58,763 bases of DNA from Bacteroidaceae bacterium (lineage in GTDB: Bacteria > Bacteroidota > Bacteroidia > Bacteroidales > Bacteroidaceae), in assembly GCA_017617805.1 (NCBI GenBank), contig JAFZVN010000083.1:1-58763 (forward strand), in the 5' to 3' direction. The position numbers were made by a program, and so were the translations under genes. Shown here piece after piece: positions 9,777-21,630 of this stretch (the stretch's first letter is position 1; the number at the start of each line of letters is the position of its first letter). The notes beneath the pieces were generated by a model that did no database searches, was not told the origin of the DNA, and was given only the letters and a program-made list of their open reading frames with translations.

Positions 9777-11702
9777 ATGAAGAAATTATTACTTAGTTTG
9801 GTAGCCCTTGTGGCTACAATGGGTGCATTTGCACAAGAAGTTGGGTGGAATAAGAGTTTCACTCCAGTGGCAGAAGACAACACGCCAACTCCTGTTGTTG
9901 CACAGGCTGGTGATGGCTCTGTGTATGTGGCTGTTCAGCGTGGCATTGACTTCAACTTTGCAGGCAAGCTTGTTGCTGGTCCTGAAATCGTTGGTTCTGG
10001 TGTCATCGTGAAGTATGACAAGGCTGGTGCCGAGCAGTGGGCTGTTACCCTCGATGGTGCTGCTTCCGTGACGGCTGTAACTGCTGATGCTGATGGTACT
10101 CTCTATGCAGCTGGCGTCTATTCAGATGAAGTGATTGTGACCGCTGCCGATGGTAGCACCGCTAAGCTGACAGGTGAAGTTTCTGCTTTCATCCTCAAGT
10201 TGAGTGCTGACGGTAAGGTCGTTGCACAGAAGACTTTAGCCGCAACAGCAGATGCGGATCTTCTTGAAACTGGTTTGTATTGGCCAGATAATATCTATGT
10301 GACTCCCAACATCATCAAGCTGAATGGTGAGAAGGTGTATGTGGCTGCCAGCTTCAATGCCAACGTGGAGGAGCTGGGTTGGAAGGCTGCCTATGTGAAC
10401 GTGTTCGACTTCATGTATATGGAGAACCGCAGCAAGGGCATCTTCTCTCTCAGCAAGAGCGACCTTTCTGGTGCTGCCAATGTGCTGACTGTACAGAGCA
10501 CAGAACGTATTTCTTATGGTCAGTGCTACCCTGAAGCCCTCAATTTCGACTTCGATGACAAGGGTAATGTTTGCTATACTTTCATCGGCTTTGGCAACCT
10601 CACCTTGGCGACAGCTGATGCTGGTAGCAAGGACTTCGCTTTTGAGACGACTGACGATGACAGTGGTATGAAGGAGCACGCTTTGGTAGGTGGTGCCATC
10701 AACGGAAAAGAAATCAAGGCTTTGACCTTCAAGGCTGAGAAGAATGATGGAGAGGCTATTCCTTACAGCATCGTCAGCATGGATGTTGTGAAAGGAGTCA
10801 TCTATCTGGGTGGTACTGCTTATGGCAACTTCTGGTTCGATTCTAATGTGACTTATGGTTACACGTATGCCTTTGCATCTGCCATTGATATGAGCACCAG
10901 CGAAACCAAATGGTGGGTCATCGCTAATCCACAGTCAGAGAATCAGGCTATCGCGATGGATGTGACAGGTAAGGAAGCACATCTCGCTACGACGAAGGGC
11001 ATCTACACGATCACGACTGATTTTGGCAATGTGGACAAGGGGGAGAATGAAACTGTTCTTTCCGATGCTGCTGACTGGGAAAACTCGGATAACGCTTATG
11101 TAGCGCTTGTATCTGTGGACAAGAACCAGGTGAATGTTTTTGCTCAGGAATTAAGCATCGAAGAAGAGGAGCTCGATCCAAATCTGATTGAGATTCCACA
11201 GAGTCAAGGTTTTGAATATGATAACTTTGCTCGTGCAGAACTCGTTGAAGGCGAAAAATACAACACTTATACAGTCACGAACGACCTCCAGATAGCTATC
11301 AAGATGATGGATGTTGATGTGGAGGGCTGCGACTATGTGGTGATTAAGTTCGCTGAGCCAGTGGCTGCAGGTTGGAAGTTGGCCTTCTGGTCAAATCAAG
11401 ACCTCACCGATGTGCCTGAAGGTTCAAAAGAATTAAAGTATGTCTTCGCTGAAGATCCTAAGTGTGGCGTCACAGATGGCATCCTGCCACAAATCTGCAT
11501 GATGACCTTCTTCGGTGGCTACACAGCTCCTCTGGAGGCAAAGGTGATTGGCATCTACAAGCACAAGATTAGCGGTGAAGATGCTATCGCTAACATCCAG
11601 ACTCCTGCTCAGAAGGCCAATGGCAAGTACTTCGAGAATGGTCGCATTGTCATCCGCAAGGGTGGTGTGAAGTACAATGTAGCAGGACAGCTCATTAAGT
11701 AA
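9777..11702 (+). CDS. Secreted propeller-like protein with permuted T9SS-like C-terminal tail
   Basis: 641 aa. A signal peptide ends GAFAQ. Residues of about 30-450 form repeated blade-like units (GSVYVAVQRG, GTLYAAGVYS, KVYVAASF, VIYLGGTAYG), consistent with an SBBP/PQQ-like beta-propeller. From about residue 462 a roughly 175-aa module begins that also ends the protein at 37635-39914. In one 79-base stretch the two copies differ at four silent bases. The tail reads GKYFENG..IVIRK then VKYNVAGQLIK, which I interpret as a T9SS sorting signal. It follows SusD by 49 bp in the same orientation and likely belongs to the operon as a surface-exposed or secreted binding protein. No catalytic motif is visible. 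Confidence 0.75.
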   Translation: MKKLLLSLVALVATMGAFAQEVGWNKSFTPVAEDNTPTPVVAQAGDGSVYVAVQRGIDFNFAGKLVAGPEIVGSGVIVKYDKAGAEQWAVTLDGAASVTAVTADADGTLYAAGVYSDEVIVTAADGSTAKLTGEVSAFILKLSADGKVVAQKTLAATADADLLETGLYWPDNIYVTPNIIKLNGEKVYVAASFNANVEELGWKAAYVNVFDFMYMENRSKGIFSLSKSDLSGAANVLTVQSTERISYGQCYPEALNFDFDDKGNVCYTFIGFGNLTLATADAGSKDFAFETTDDDSGMKEHALVGGAINGKEIKALTFKAEKNDGEAIPYSIVSMDVVKGVIYLGGTAYGNFWFDSNVTYGYTYAFASAIDMSTSETKWWVIANPQSENQAIAMDVTGKEAHLATTKGIYTITTDFGNVDKGENETVLSDAADWENSDNAYVALVSVDKNQVNVFAQELSIEEEELDPNLIEIPQSQGFEYDNFARAELVEGEKYNTYTVTNDLQIAIKMMDVDVEGCDYVVIKFAEPVAAGWKLAFWSNQDLTDVPEGSKELKYVFAEDPKCGVTDGILPQICMMTFFGGYTAPLEAKVIGIYKHKISGEDAIANIQTPAQKANGKYFENGRIVIRKGGVKYNVAGQLIK

Positions 11703-11729
11703 TCACTTTTGTCTGACAGATTGCGATTC

Positions 11730-12059
11730 ATGCGCATCATCTACACACGACATTTCCCTCCTGGGAACTTTCACGGTATCAATCTTTTTGGTACCGTGTT
11801 TGTTCAGCGTCGTTGGGGTGAGTTCCTGCTGCATGAGGTGAATCACGAGATGATTCACACTTATCAGCAGTGGGAACTCACCTATCCCATCTTCTACACG
11901 CTTTATGTGTTGGAGTTCTTGGTGCGCCTGATTCAGTGTCGCTGGAATGTGGATCGTGCCTATCGTTCCATCTCCTTCGAGCGCGAGGCCTTCGCACACG
12001 AACGAGACTTCCAGTATCTTCGCCACAGGCATCCTTTTGCTTGGGTGAAATATCTCTAA
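11730..12059 (+). CDS. Small HExxH-motif protein, Bacteroidetes-specific family
   Basis: 109-aa protein. The reading frame also permits a TTG start at 11709, but the ATG at 11730 (MRIIYTRHFPPGNF) fits better. The core LLHEVNHEMIHTYQQWEL contains HEMIH, a minimal zinc-protease motif. A hydrophobic segment follows (PIFYTLYVLEFLVRLIQ), then a conserved-looking SFEREAFAHERDFQYL. I recognise this as a small Bacteroidetes family of unknown function. HExxH could bind zinc, but activity is unproven. It begins 27 bp after the preceding stop, and a hairpin follows its own stop. Confidence 0.7.
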   Translation: MRIIYTRHFPPGNFHGINLFGTVFVQRRWGEFLLHEVNHEMIHTYQQWELTYPIFYTLYVLEFLVRLIQCRWNVDRAYRSISFEREAFAHERDFQYLRHRHPFAWVKYL

Positions 12060-12084
12060 GTGAACCTCTCTGCAGAGGGGTATC

Positions 12085-12127
12085 TACTCCGACTAAACAG
12101 CCTGCTTACTCCGACTAAGCGGGCTGT
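12085..12127. terminator. Hairpin with direct repeats at the end of the SusCD unit
   Basis: Arms of 11 bases at 12097-12107 and 12117-12127 (ACAGCCTGCTT / AAGCGGGCTGT, one G-T pair) enclose a 9-base loop. A short TTTACTT follows. The 12-mer TACTCCGACTAA occurs twice (12085-12096, 12107-12118), with a third diverged copy just downstream. It is probably a terminator, but the U-run is weak. Confidence 0.5.
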
Positions 12128-12184
12128 TTACTTCGGGTAAGAGATAGGTGTCATCGGCGTCATCGTCATCTATGAGTGTTATGA

Positions 12185-16288
<4,104 letters not shown>

Positions 16289-16310
16289 AACTCTCTCCTG
16301 TATATTATAA

Positions 16311-18092
16311 ATGAATATGAGAAAGACTTTGATATTATGCACGCTTGCACTCCTCGCTTTAGGCAAGGGTAGGGCGCAAGAGACTCCCACAATGGGTTGG
16401 AGTTCGTGGAACACGTTTGCGCTGAACATCAACGAGCAAGTCATCAAGAACCAAGCCTCAGCCATGAGGTCGAAAGGTCTGCTGCGTGTGGGATATGACC
16501 ATATCAACATCGATGACGGTTACTTTGGTGGTCGCGACAAGGAAACGGGTCAGTTGCTGATTCATCCCACTCGTTTCCCCAATGGTTTGGCGCCCGTGGT
16601 GAACTACATCCATCGGCTTGGCATGAAGGCTGGCATCTACTCAGATGGCGGCAAGAACACCTGTGGTAACTATCATGGAGGCGATAAGATCGCCGAAGGG
16701 GTAGGGCTGTATGGGCACGACCAGCAGGACTGCGACTTCTTCTTCAAGGAATTGGGCTTCGACTTCATCAAAGTGGATTTCTGTGGTGGTGTATCCTACC
16801 ACAACAGTGAAGGACTGGATCTTGATGCCGAAAAGCGATACACGGAGATTGCCCAAGCGATTGCCAACACAGGTAGGACGGATGTGCGGATGAATGTATG
16901 TCGTTGGGACTATCCGGGCAACTGGGTGCAGGGTGTGGCGGCTTCATGGCGCACTACTGGCGACATCAATGCATCATGGGGATCTGTCAAGGACATTCTG
17001 AAGCAGAACCTCTATCTGTCCGCCTACTGCTATGGAGGGCATTACAACGATATGGATATGTTGGAAGTGGGACGTGGACTCTCGAAAGAGGAAGACCGAA
17101 CTCACTTCGGCATGTGGTGCATCATGTCGAGCCCTCTGCTCATAGGCTGTGATATGTCAAACCTCACAGGAGCAACCCTCTCTCTATTGAAGAATACAGA
17201 TCTTATCGCCCTCAATCAGGATCCGCTCTGTCTGCAGGCATACGTGGTGCAGCATAAAGACGATACTTACGTATTGGTGAAGGATGTGGAACGGCTCTAT
17301 GATACCACACGTGCTGTCGCGTTCTATAATCCATCGGATAAGGAGGTGGAGATGAGTGTGAAGATGACGGAGCTGGATTTGGATGGTACCGTAAAGGTGC
17401 ATGATTGTTATGAGCAGAAAGACCTTGATGACATCACAACGGGTCAGCTCGATGTGAAAGTGCCGGCACATGGTACACGTATCTACCGATTGGAGGCAGA
17501 ACGTCGTTTGGAACGTAATCTCTATGAGGCTGAAACCGCTTATCTGGGTAAGTATCAGGAGATATTCAACAACCAGTGGTACAAGTCGGGCGTTTATGAG
17601 GACAACAACGCTTGTTCTGGTAGGGCAATAGCCACTTGGTTGGGTAGCGATCCTCTGAACGACTTGCAGTGGCGCAATGTCTATAGTGATCAAGGTGGTG
17701 ACTACACGATGACCATTAAGTATATCTCGGGCGAGTCTCGGAACATTACCGTCAATGTGAATGGACAAGATGTGAAAACCCTTTCGTGCAACTCAGGCAA
17801 TTGGAATACGGTAGGTTCGAAAGCTCTGACCATTACTTTGGAACCAGGCGAGAACATCATCCGTCTGTATGGCAAATCCTCATCAGCTTGGATGCCCAAT
17901 ATTGACTGCATGACCCTCAAACCTGTGGGCAAGAACGAGCGCATTGTGGTCGGTATCAAGGATGTGCAATCACCCTCATCCTCAGCAGTTTCCCCACAGG
18001 ATGACCGCTATTATACCCTCAATGGACAGCCTGTGAAGCATCCTGGGAAGGGCATATACATCCATAAAGGGATAAAAATCACTAAAAAATAG
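16311..18092 (+). CDS. Secreted GH27 alpha-galactosidase with CBM35-like module and T9SS-like tail
   Basis: 593 aa. A signal peptide ends GRAQ, then the GH27 start TPTMGWSSWNTF. The catalytic nucleophile is D156 in FIKVDFCGG and the acid/base is D218 in RTTGDI. An all-beta C-terminal domain follows, then a CBM35-like module beginning LYEAETAYL (about residues 403-540) and a tail YYTLNGQPV..GKGIYIHKG. GH27 covers alpha-galactosidases, alpha-N-acetylgalactosaminidases and beta-L-arabinopyranosidases; alpha-galactosidase is the commonest but is not proven here. It is co-transcribed with the GH2 gene. A second ATG six bases in (MRKTLIL) is an equally good start. Confidence 0.92.
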   Translation: MNMRKTLILCTLALLALGKGRAQETPTMGWSSWNTFALNINEQVIKNQASAMRSKGLLRVGYDHINIDDGYFGGRDKETGQLLIHPTRFPNGLAPVVNYIHRLGMKAGIYSDGGKNTCGNYHGGDKIAEGVGLYGHDQQDCDFFFKELGFDFIKVDFCGGVSYHNSEGLDLDAEKRYTEIAQAIANTGRTDVRMNVCRWDYPGNWVQGVAASWRTTGDINASWGSVKDILKQNLYLSAYCYGGHYNDMDMLEVGRGLSKEEDRTHFGMWCIMSSPLLIGCDMSNLTGATLSLLKNTDLIALNQDPLCLQAYVVQHKDDTYVLVKDVERLYDTTRAVAFYNPSDKEVEMSVKMTELDLDGTVKVHDCYEQKDLDDITTGQLDVKVPAHGTRIYRLEAERRLERNLYEAETAYLGKYQEIFNNQWYKSGVYEDNNACSGRAIATWLGSDPLNDLQWRNVYSDQGGDYTMTIKYISGESRNITVNVNGQDVKTLSCNSGNWNTVGSKALTITLEPGENIIRLYGKSSSAWMPNIDCMTLKPVGKNERIVVGIKDVQSPSSSAVSPQDDRYYTLNGQPVKHPGKGIYIHKGIKITKK

Positions 18093-18122
18093 CTCTTTTT
18101 GCCTTTTTTTCTGTCATAAGTT

Positions 18123-18154
18123 TTTGTAATTGAGATATTTTGTCTTACCTTTGC
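18123..18154 (+). promoter_or_regulatory. Promoter of the HU gene
   Basis: TTTG at 18123-18126, a 19-base spacer, then TACCTTTGC at 18146-18154. This is a full match to the Bacteroidetes -33/-7 pattern. It leaves a leader of about 85 nt before the HU start. Confidence 0.8.
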
Positions 18155-18245
18155 ATTCGTTTTGAACAAAGAAGGGGACTTTGGGATGCCTCTGAACATA
18201 AGACACATTATTAATAACTACAATACTAAATAAAGAATACCAATT

Positions 18246-18515
18246 ATGACGAAAGCAGAAATTGTTGCTGAAATCAGCAAGCAAACTGGTGTAGAGAGAG
18301 AAAAGGCCCTCAAAGTGGTTGAGGCTTTCATGGTGACCATCAAGGACACTACCGCTAATGGTGAAGACGTGTTCCTCCGTGGTTTTGGAACCTTTACCAC
18401 GAAGTCTCGTGCAGCTAAGTTGGGTCGTCTGATCAAGGAGAACAAGTCGATGGTTGTGCCTGCGCACAAGATTCCATTCTTCAAGCCTTGCGAAGATTAC
18501 AAGAAAATGTTCTAA
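18246..18515 (+). CDS. HU/IHF-family nucleoid protein
   Basis: 89-aa histone-like DNA-binding protein. MTKAEIVAEISKQTGVEREKAL forms the dimerisation helices, GEDVFLRGFGTF the beta saddle, and the arm region has MVVPAHKIPFFKP in place of the commoner RNPxTG motif. This arm divergence is usual in one Bacteroidetes HU subgroup. HU dimers bend DNA and compact the nucleoid. It has its own strong promoter and two hairpins after the stop, so it is monocistronic. Confidence 0.95.
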   Translation: MTKAEIVAEISKQTGVEREKALKVVEAFMVTIKDTTANGEDVFLRGFGTFTTKSRAAKLGRLIKENKSMVVPAHKIPFFKPCEDYKKMF

Positions 18516-18549
18516 GCAACACTTACACACTTACACCAATGTAAAAGAA

Positions 18550-18572
18550 ATGTCCATCTGAGAGGTGGACAT
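18550..18572. terminator. Hairpin after the HU gene
   Basis: Arms ATGTCCATCT and AGGTGGACAT pair with one G-T and a 3-base loop. The + strand lacks a T-run after it, so this may be a 3' UTR stabiliser rather than the terminator itself. Confidence 0.5.
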
Positions 18573-18584
18573 CCATACAAAAGG

Positions 18585-18613
18585 AAACGACGCTGCTCAC
18601 GCAGTGTCGTTTT
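18585..18613. terminator. Intrinsic terminator, usable on both strands
   Basis: 12-base arms (18585-18596 and 18601-18612) with a TCAC loop and a single G-T pair. A TTTTC tail follows on the + strand and a CCTTTT tail on the - strand. It can end HU transcription and also the minus-strand transcript proposed from 18704. Confidence 0.75.
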
Positions 18614-18704
18614 CTGAATTTGTTAGATTAGCTATATTAATGAAAAACTTACTTTTGTCTTTGTAAGACATATGACAATGACGAAAAATAATCTCTCATT
18701 CTAA
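18585..18704 (-). ncRNA. Candidate small RNA or very short peptide gene
   Basis: A full -33/-7 promoter on the minus strand (18711-18743) has no annotated gene behind it. It would start a transcript near 18704 that reaches the bidirectional terminator about 120 nt later. Within it is a 16-codon frame (MRDYFSSLSYVLQRQK) whose ATG lies only a few bases after the expected start, and a small hairpin TGTCTT-aca-AAGACA. I do not recognise an RNA family. The promoter and terminator are seen; expression is inferred. Confidence 0.35.
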
Positions 18705-18710
18705 ATCGAT

Positions 18711-18743
18711 GCAAAGGTAGCACTTTCTTTTGTATTCTACAAA
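18711..18743 (-). promoter_or_regulatory. Orphan minus-strand promoter
   Basis: On the minus strand, TTTG (18740-18743), a 20-base spacer, then TACCTTTGC (18711-18719). It points away from the downstream DUF4859 gene into the space after HU. Confidence 0.65.
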
Positions 18744-18928
18744 GTTTTCGCCCTTATTTTACCCTTCCGATAAAAATATCGTCTAAAAAGAAGCGAAAAT
18801 CCTCCATTGGCATTAAATCATTGAGAAAAAGTTTGGAGGAGTGAAAAGAAAAGGTGAACTTTGCCAACGAAATCGAAATAATCGAAATAATCATATTTAT
18901 TAACTATTTAGCTATTTTTACTAAACTT

Positions 18929-21550
18929 ATGAGAAAAATCTACTATTCTCTTTGGGTGCTCATGCTGATGATGGTGAGCACAACAGTAAAGGCACAGTAT
19001 GAGGCTACGATTGAGACTGGTCCAACAAATGATTGGGTGGCAGGTCAGCAGTCGTTTGCGGCAACAGACATTGCCACAGCGCTTGGTCTGGCTGATGCAG
19101 CTGCTCTTAAGGAACTCATTAACTCTTCCGTGAAGTCGGAAACGGAAATCTCGGGTCCTTTCTACATCAAGACAGCCGATGGCAAATCAAATCAGTACAC
19201 AGGTAATGCCAATGAGTTCTGGATGGATGATGAGGGTCAGCCTCATGAGTATTCTGGTGCTTCTTGGTTTGTGGGTATCGAGTTTGAGGATGCTGACAGC
19301 GAGTACAACGACGAGGGCAAAGACCGCGTGAACATCTACGTGGGTCAGATGCCACAGACCTTCACAAAGAAGTATGAAGCTTCTTCTTTGAAGACGACGG
19401 TATATCTTGTGAATGGTGGCAAGGAAATCAGTTTTGCTGTGACGCAGAATATCGCAGCCGCTACAGAATCTGCTATCAAGGTTGAGACAACAAAGATCTC
19501 AGAGTTGACTTTCGTGAAGGATTACAGCATCACGCTCAACTTCAATGTGGGTGGTCAGTATGAGGGGAATACGGTGACGGCTACACTCGATGGTATCTAC
19601 GATGCACTGGGCGTCAATGCCGCAGACCTCGATGCTTCTATTGACGAAAATATAAGTGGTGTCTATGCCCAGTTAGTTACAACTGCCAATGATGAAACAG
19701 TATTGCAGGACGAGCTGCAGCCTTCTCGTGTACCTACTGATGGTTGGTTCGGACGTCATACTATTTGGGACGAGGCAACGGCTACAGAAACAGTGTTGCC
19801 TGTCAATATGCTTCATAGTTGGGGTGAAGGTTGTACTTTCTATGTACAGAATGTGAAATTGACCGATGGTGAGTTGAGCATCAAGGTGGGCCAGTTCCCT
19901 GGCACGTTGAAGGCTGGTGATACAGATGCTGCATACCTCTATATCATCGCAGGCAAGAAGGCCGTTCGTGTTCTGGTGCAAGTGGATTTGGGTTCTGCAC
20001 CTGAACCTGTCGATGATGTTCCATTTGAGAATTGCACAGAGGCTGGTTCAACCACTGTGGATGTTTATAACTATGCGATGCCTGACTACTCAACTAAGGC
20101 TTTCAGCATTGACATTGACGATGTGCTCAAGAAACTTGGTTGTGAGGCAAATGCACTGACGGATTTCTACGCTTATGCTTCGGAAGGTGTGCTGGCCACT
20201 GAACACACCACTGGTGAGGGAGGTTTCTACTTCAACGAGGAAGGCTATGTGGATACATGGGGCAATAAGGCACCTGTCTATATCAACTATAATAGTCTGC
20301 CAGAAGGAAAGTTCGCCATCGGTCAGTATGGTGGTTACTTCCTTGGCAAGGTTGCTGGCTTTGATGACAAAGCAATCACAGAGCCTTATCTCTTCAAGAC
20401 CAAATTCCTTTACAAGTATTCTGACAAGTACTACACGGTGAACGTGAACTTCACCATCTATCCAGAAGGATGGGAAATTGAAGAGGTTGATCCAGGTGTG
20501 AACCCAGACAGTGAATTCGACATCGTGACCACGCTGCCTATCACTATGCAGATCATACCAAGCAGTAACTACTATGCAGGTGAGAGTGAAGAGGCGCAGC
20601 AGCAGATGCAGTACGACCTTGGTTTGGAGAAGATACAAGAGTTGATTGGTACGGGTTCTTACACAGTTTATGGCTTGAAGGCTCCTGCTAGTACGAAAGT
20701 ATATCCTGAATTGACTACTTCTACAGGCTATACACCAAACGCAGGCTTCAGCGGTGGATTCTGGATGGGTATGCCAAATGAAGAGAAGTTGGGTAGTGAG
20801 TATGTGAACACTTCGTTTGTGGCTAGTTGGGGTACTAACGCCTACGGTATCGAGTGGAAACCAGGTGAAGCTATCCTTGGCTTTGACCAGATTCCAGATC
20901 AGCGCAAGGTGGGTGACTTCTACGTATCTACTTTCTACTGGGTGAACAGCAGCAACAACAAGGCCATCAAGTATGAACTGAGCGTTGTGTATGTGGATGA
21001 GATCGTGCCAATGGCAGAGGTGGTGGATGTTGTTTCAACGACTGAGGCAATCGCAAAGGATAAGATTGAGAAGATTGGTGGCAGCGAGTTCTATGATGTG
21101 ACCCTCGACAAGGCGAAGGTTGCTGCGGCACTTGGCATCACAGAAGCCCAATTCAGCGAAGTTCAGATGTCGTACGCTCAGAGCGTGGGTGTATGGGCAT
21201 CATTGAATCCAGGTGAGAGCTCTCAGTACTTCAATGCAAACGGTTATGAGGATGTGGAAAAAGGCGTGGAAGCTGCTGTGTCTGAGGATTATGTGGTGAC
21301 GCTGACGCTTGACGATGTTGCGCTTGGCGCTGATGACAAGATCACGCTCCGCTATGCTTTCGACTACGACAACAAGCGTGTGCTCTACACCCTCCAACTC
21401 GGTGCTGAAGGCTCCAAGGTGGTTGGCATTAGCGATGTGAAGACTACGAAGGCTGACAGTGCTTGGTACACACTCTCCGGTGTGAAGGTGGCTCGTCCAA
21501 CTGCAAAGGGTGCCTATATTCACAATGGTAAGAAGGTGTACATGAAATAA
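18929..21550 (+). CDS. Secreted protein of five tandem DUF4859-like modules with T9SS-like tail
   Basis: 873 aa from the ATG at 18929, where the signal peptide MRKIYYSLWVLMLMM..VKAQ begins; an upstream in-frame ATG at 18854 would add an unlikely leader. The mature part contains five diverged beta-rich modules. Each has a stretch like DGWF/FYFNEEG..W followed by a GQ(F/Y/M)P or equivalent turn (for example IYVGQMPQTF, IKVGQFPGTL, FAIGQYGGYF). This is the pattern of DUF4859. The C-terminus AWYTLSGVKV..GAYIHNGKKVYMK is a T9SS-like tail. No catalytic residues are recognisable. Cell-surface binding or adhesion is possible but is only inference. A terminator follows. Confidence 0.75.
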   Translation: MRKIYYSLWVLMLMMVSTTVKAQYEATIETGPTNDWVAGQQSFAATDIATALGLADAAALKELINSSVKSETEISGPFYIKTADGKSNQYTGNANEFWMDDEGQPHEYSGASWFVGIEFEDADSEYNDEGKDRVNIYVGQMPQTFTKKYEASSLKTTVYLVNGGKEISFAVTQNIAAATESAIKVETTKISELTFVKDYSITLNFNVGGQYEGNTVTATLDGIYDALGVNAADLDASIDENISGVYAQLVTTANDETVLQDELQPSRVPTDGWFGRHTIWDEATATETVLPVNMLHSWGEGCTFYVQNVKLTDGELSIKVGQFPGTLKAGDTDAAYLYIIAGKKAVRVLVQVDLGSAPEPVDDVPFENCTEAGSTTVDVYNYAMPDYSTKAFSIDIDDVLKKLGCEANALTDFYAYASEGVLATEHTTGEGGFYFNEEGYVDTWGNKAPVYINYNSLPEGKFAIGQYGGYFLGKVAGFDDKAITEPYLFKTKFLYKYSDKYYTVNVNFTIYPEGWEIEEVDPGVNPDSEFDIVTTLPITMQIIPSSNYYAGESEEAQQQMQYDLGLEKIQELIGTGSYTVYGLKAPASTKVYPELTTSTGYTPNAGFSGGFWMGMPNEEKLGSEYVNTSFVASWGTNAYGIEWKPGEAILGFDQIPDQRKVGDFYVSTFYWVNSSNNKAIKYELSVVYVDEIVPMAEVVDVVSTTEAIAKDKIEKIGGSEFYDVTLDKAKVAAALGITEAQFSEVQMSYAQSVGVWASLNPGESSQYFNANGYEDVEKGVEAAVSEDYVVTLTLDDVALGADDKITLRYAFDYDNKRVLYTLQLGAEGSKVVGISDVKTTKADSAWYTLSGVKVARPTAKGAYIHNGKKVYMK

Positions 21551-21579
21551 GATCCTACATATATTAATAGTATAAGGGG

Positions 21580-21612
21580 GAGGCGGGCACACCATGTCCG
21601 CCTCTTCTTCTC
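21580..21612 (+). terminator. Terminator after the DUF4859 array protein
   Basis: Stem GAGGCGGGCA / TGTCCGCCTC with a CACCA loop (one wobble) and a TTCTTCTCCT tail. It lies between the stop at 21550 and the next start at 21631. Confidence 0.7.
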
Positions 21613-21630
21613 CTAAATAAAATTAGCGTA

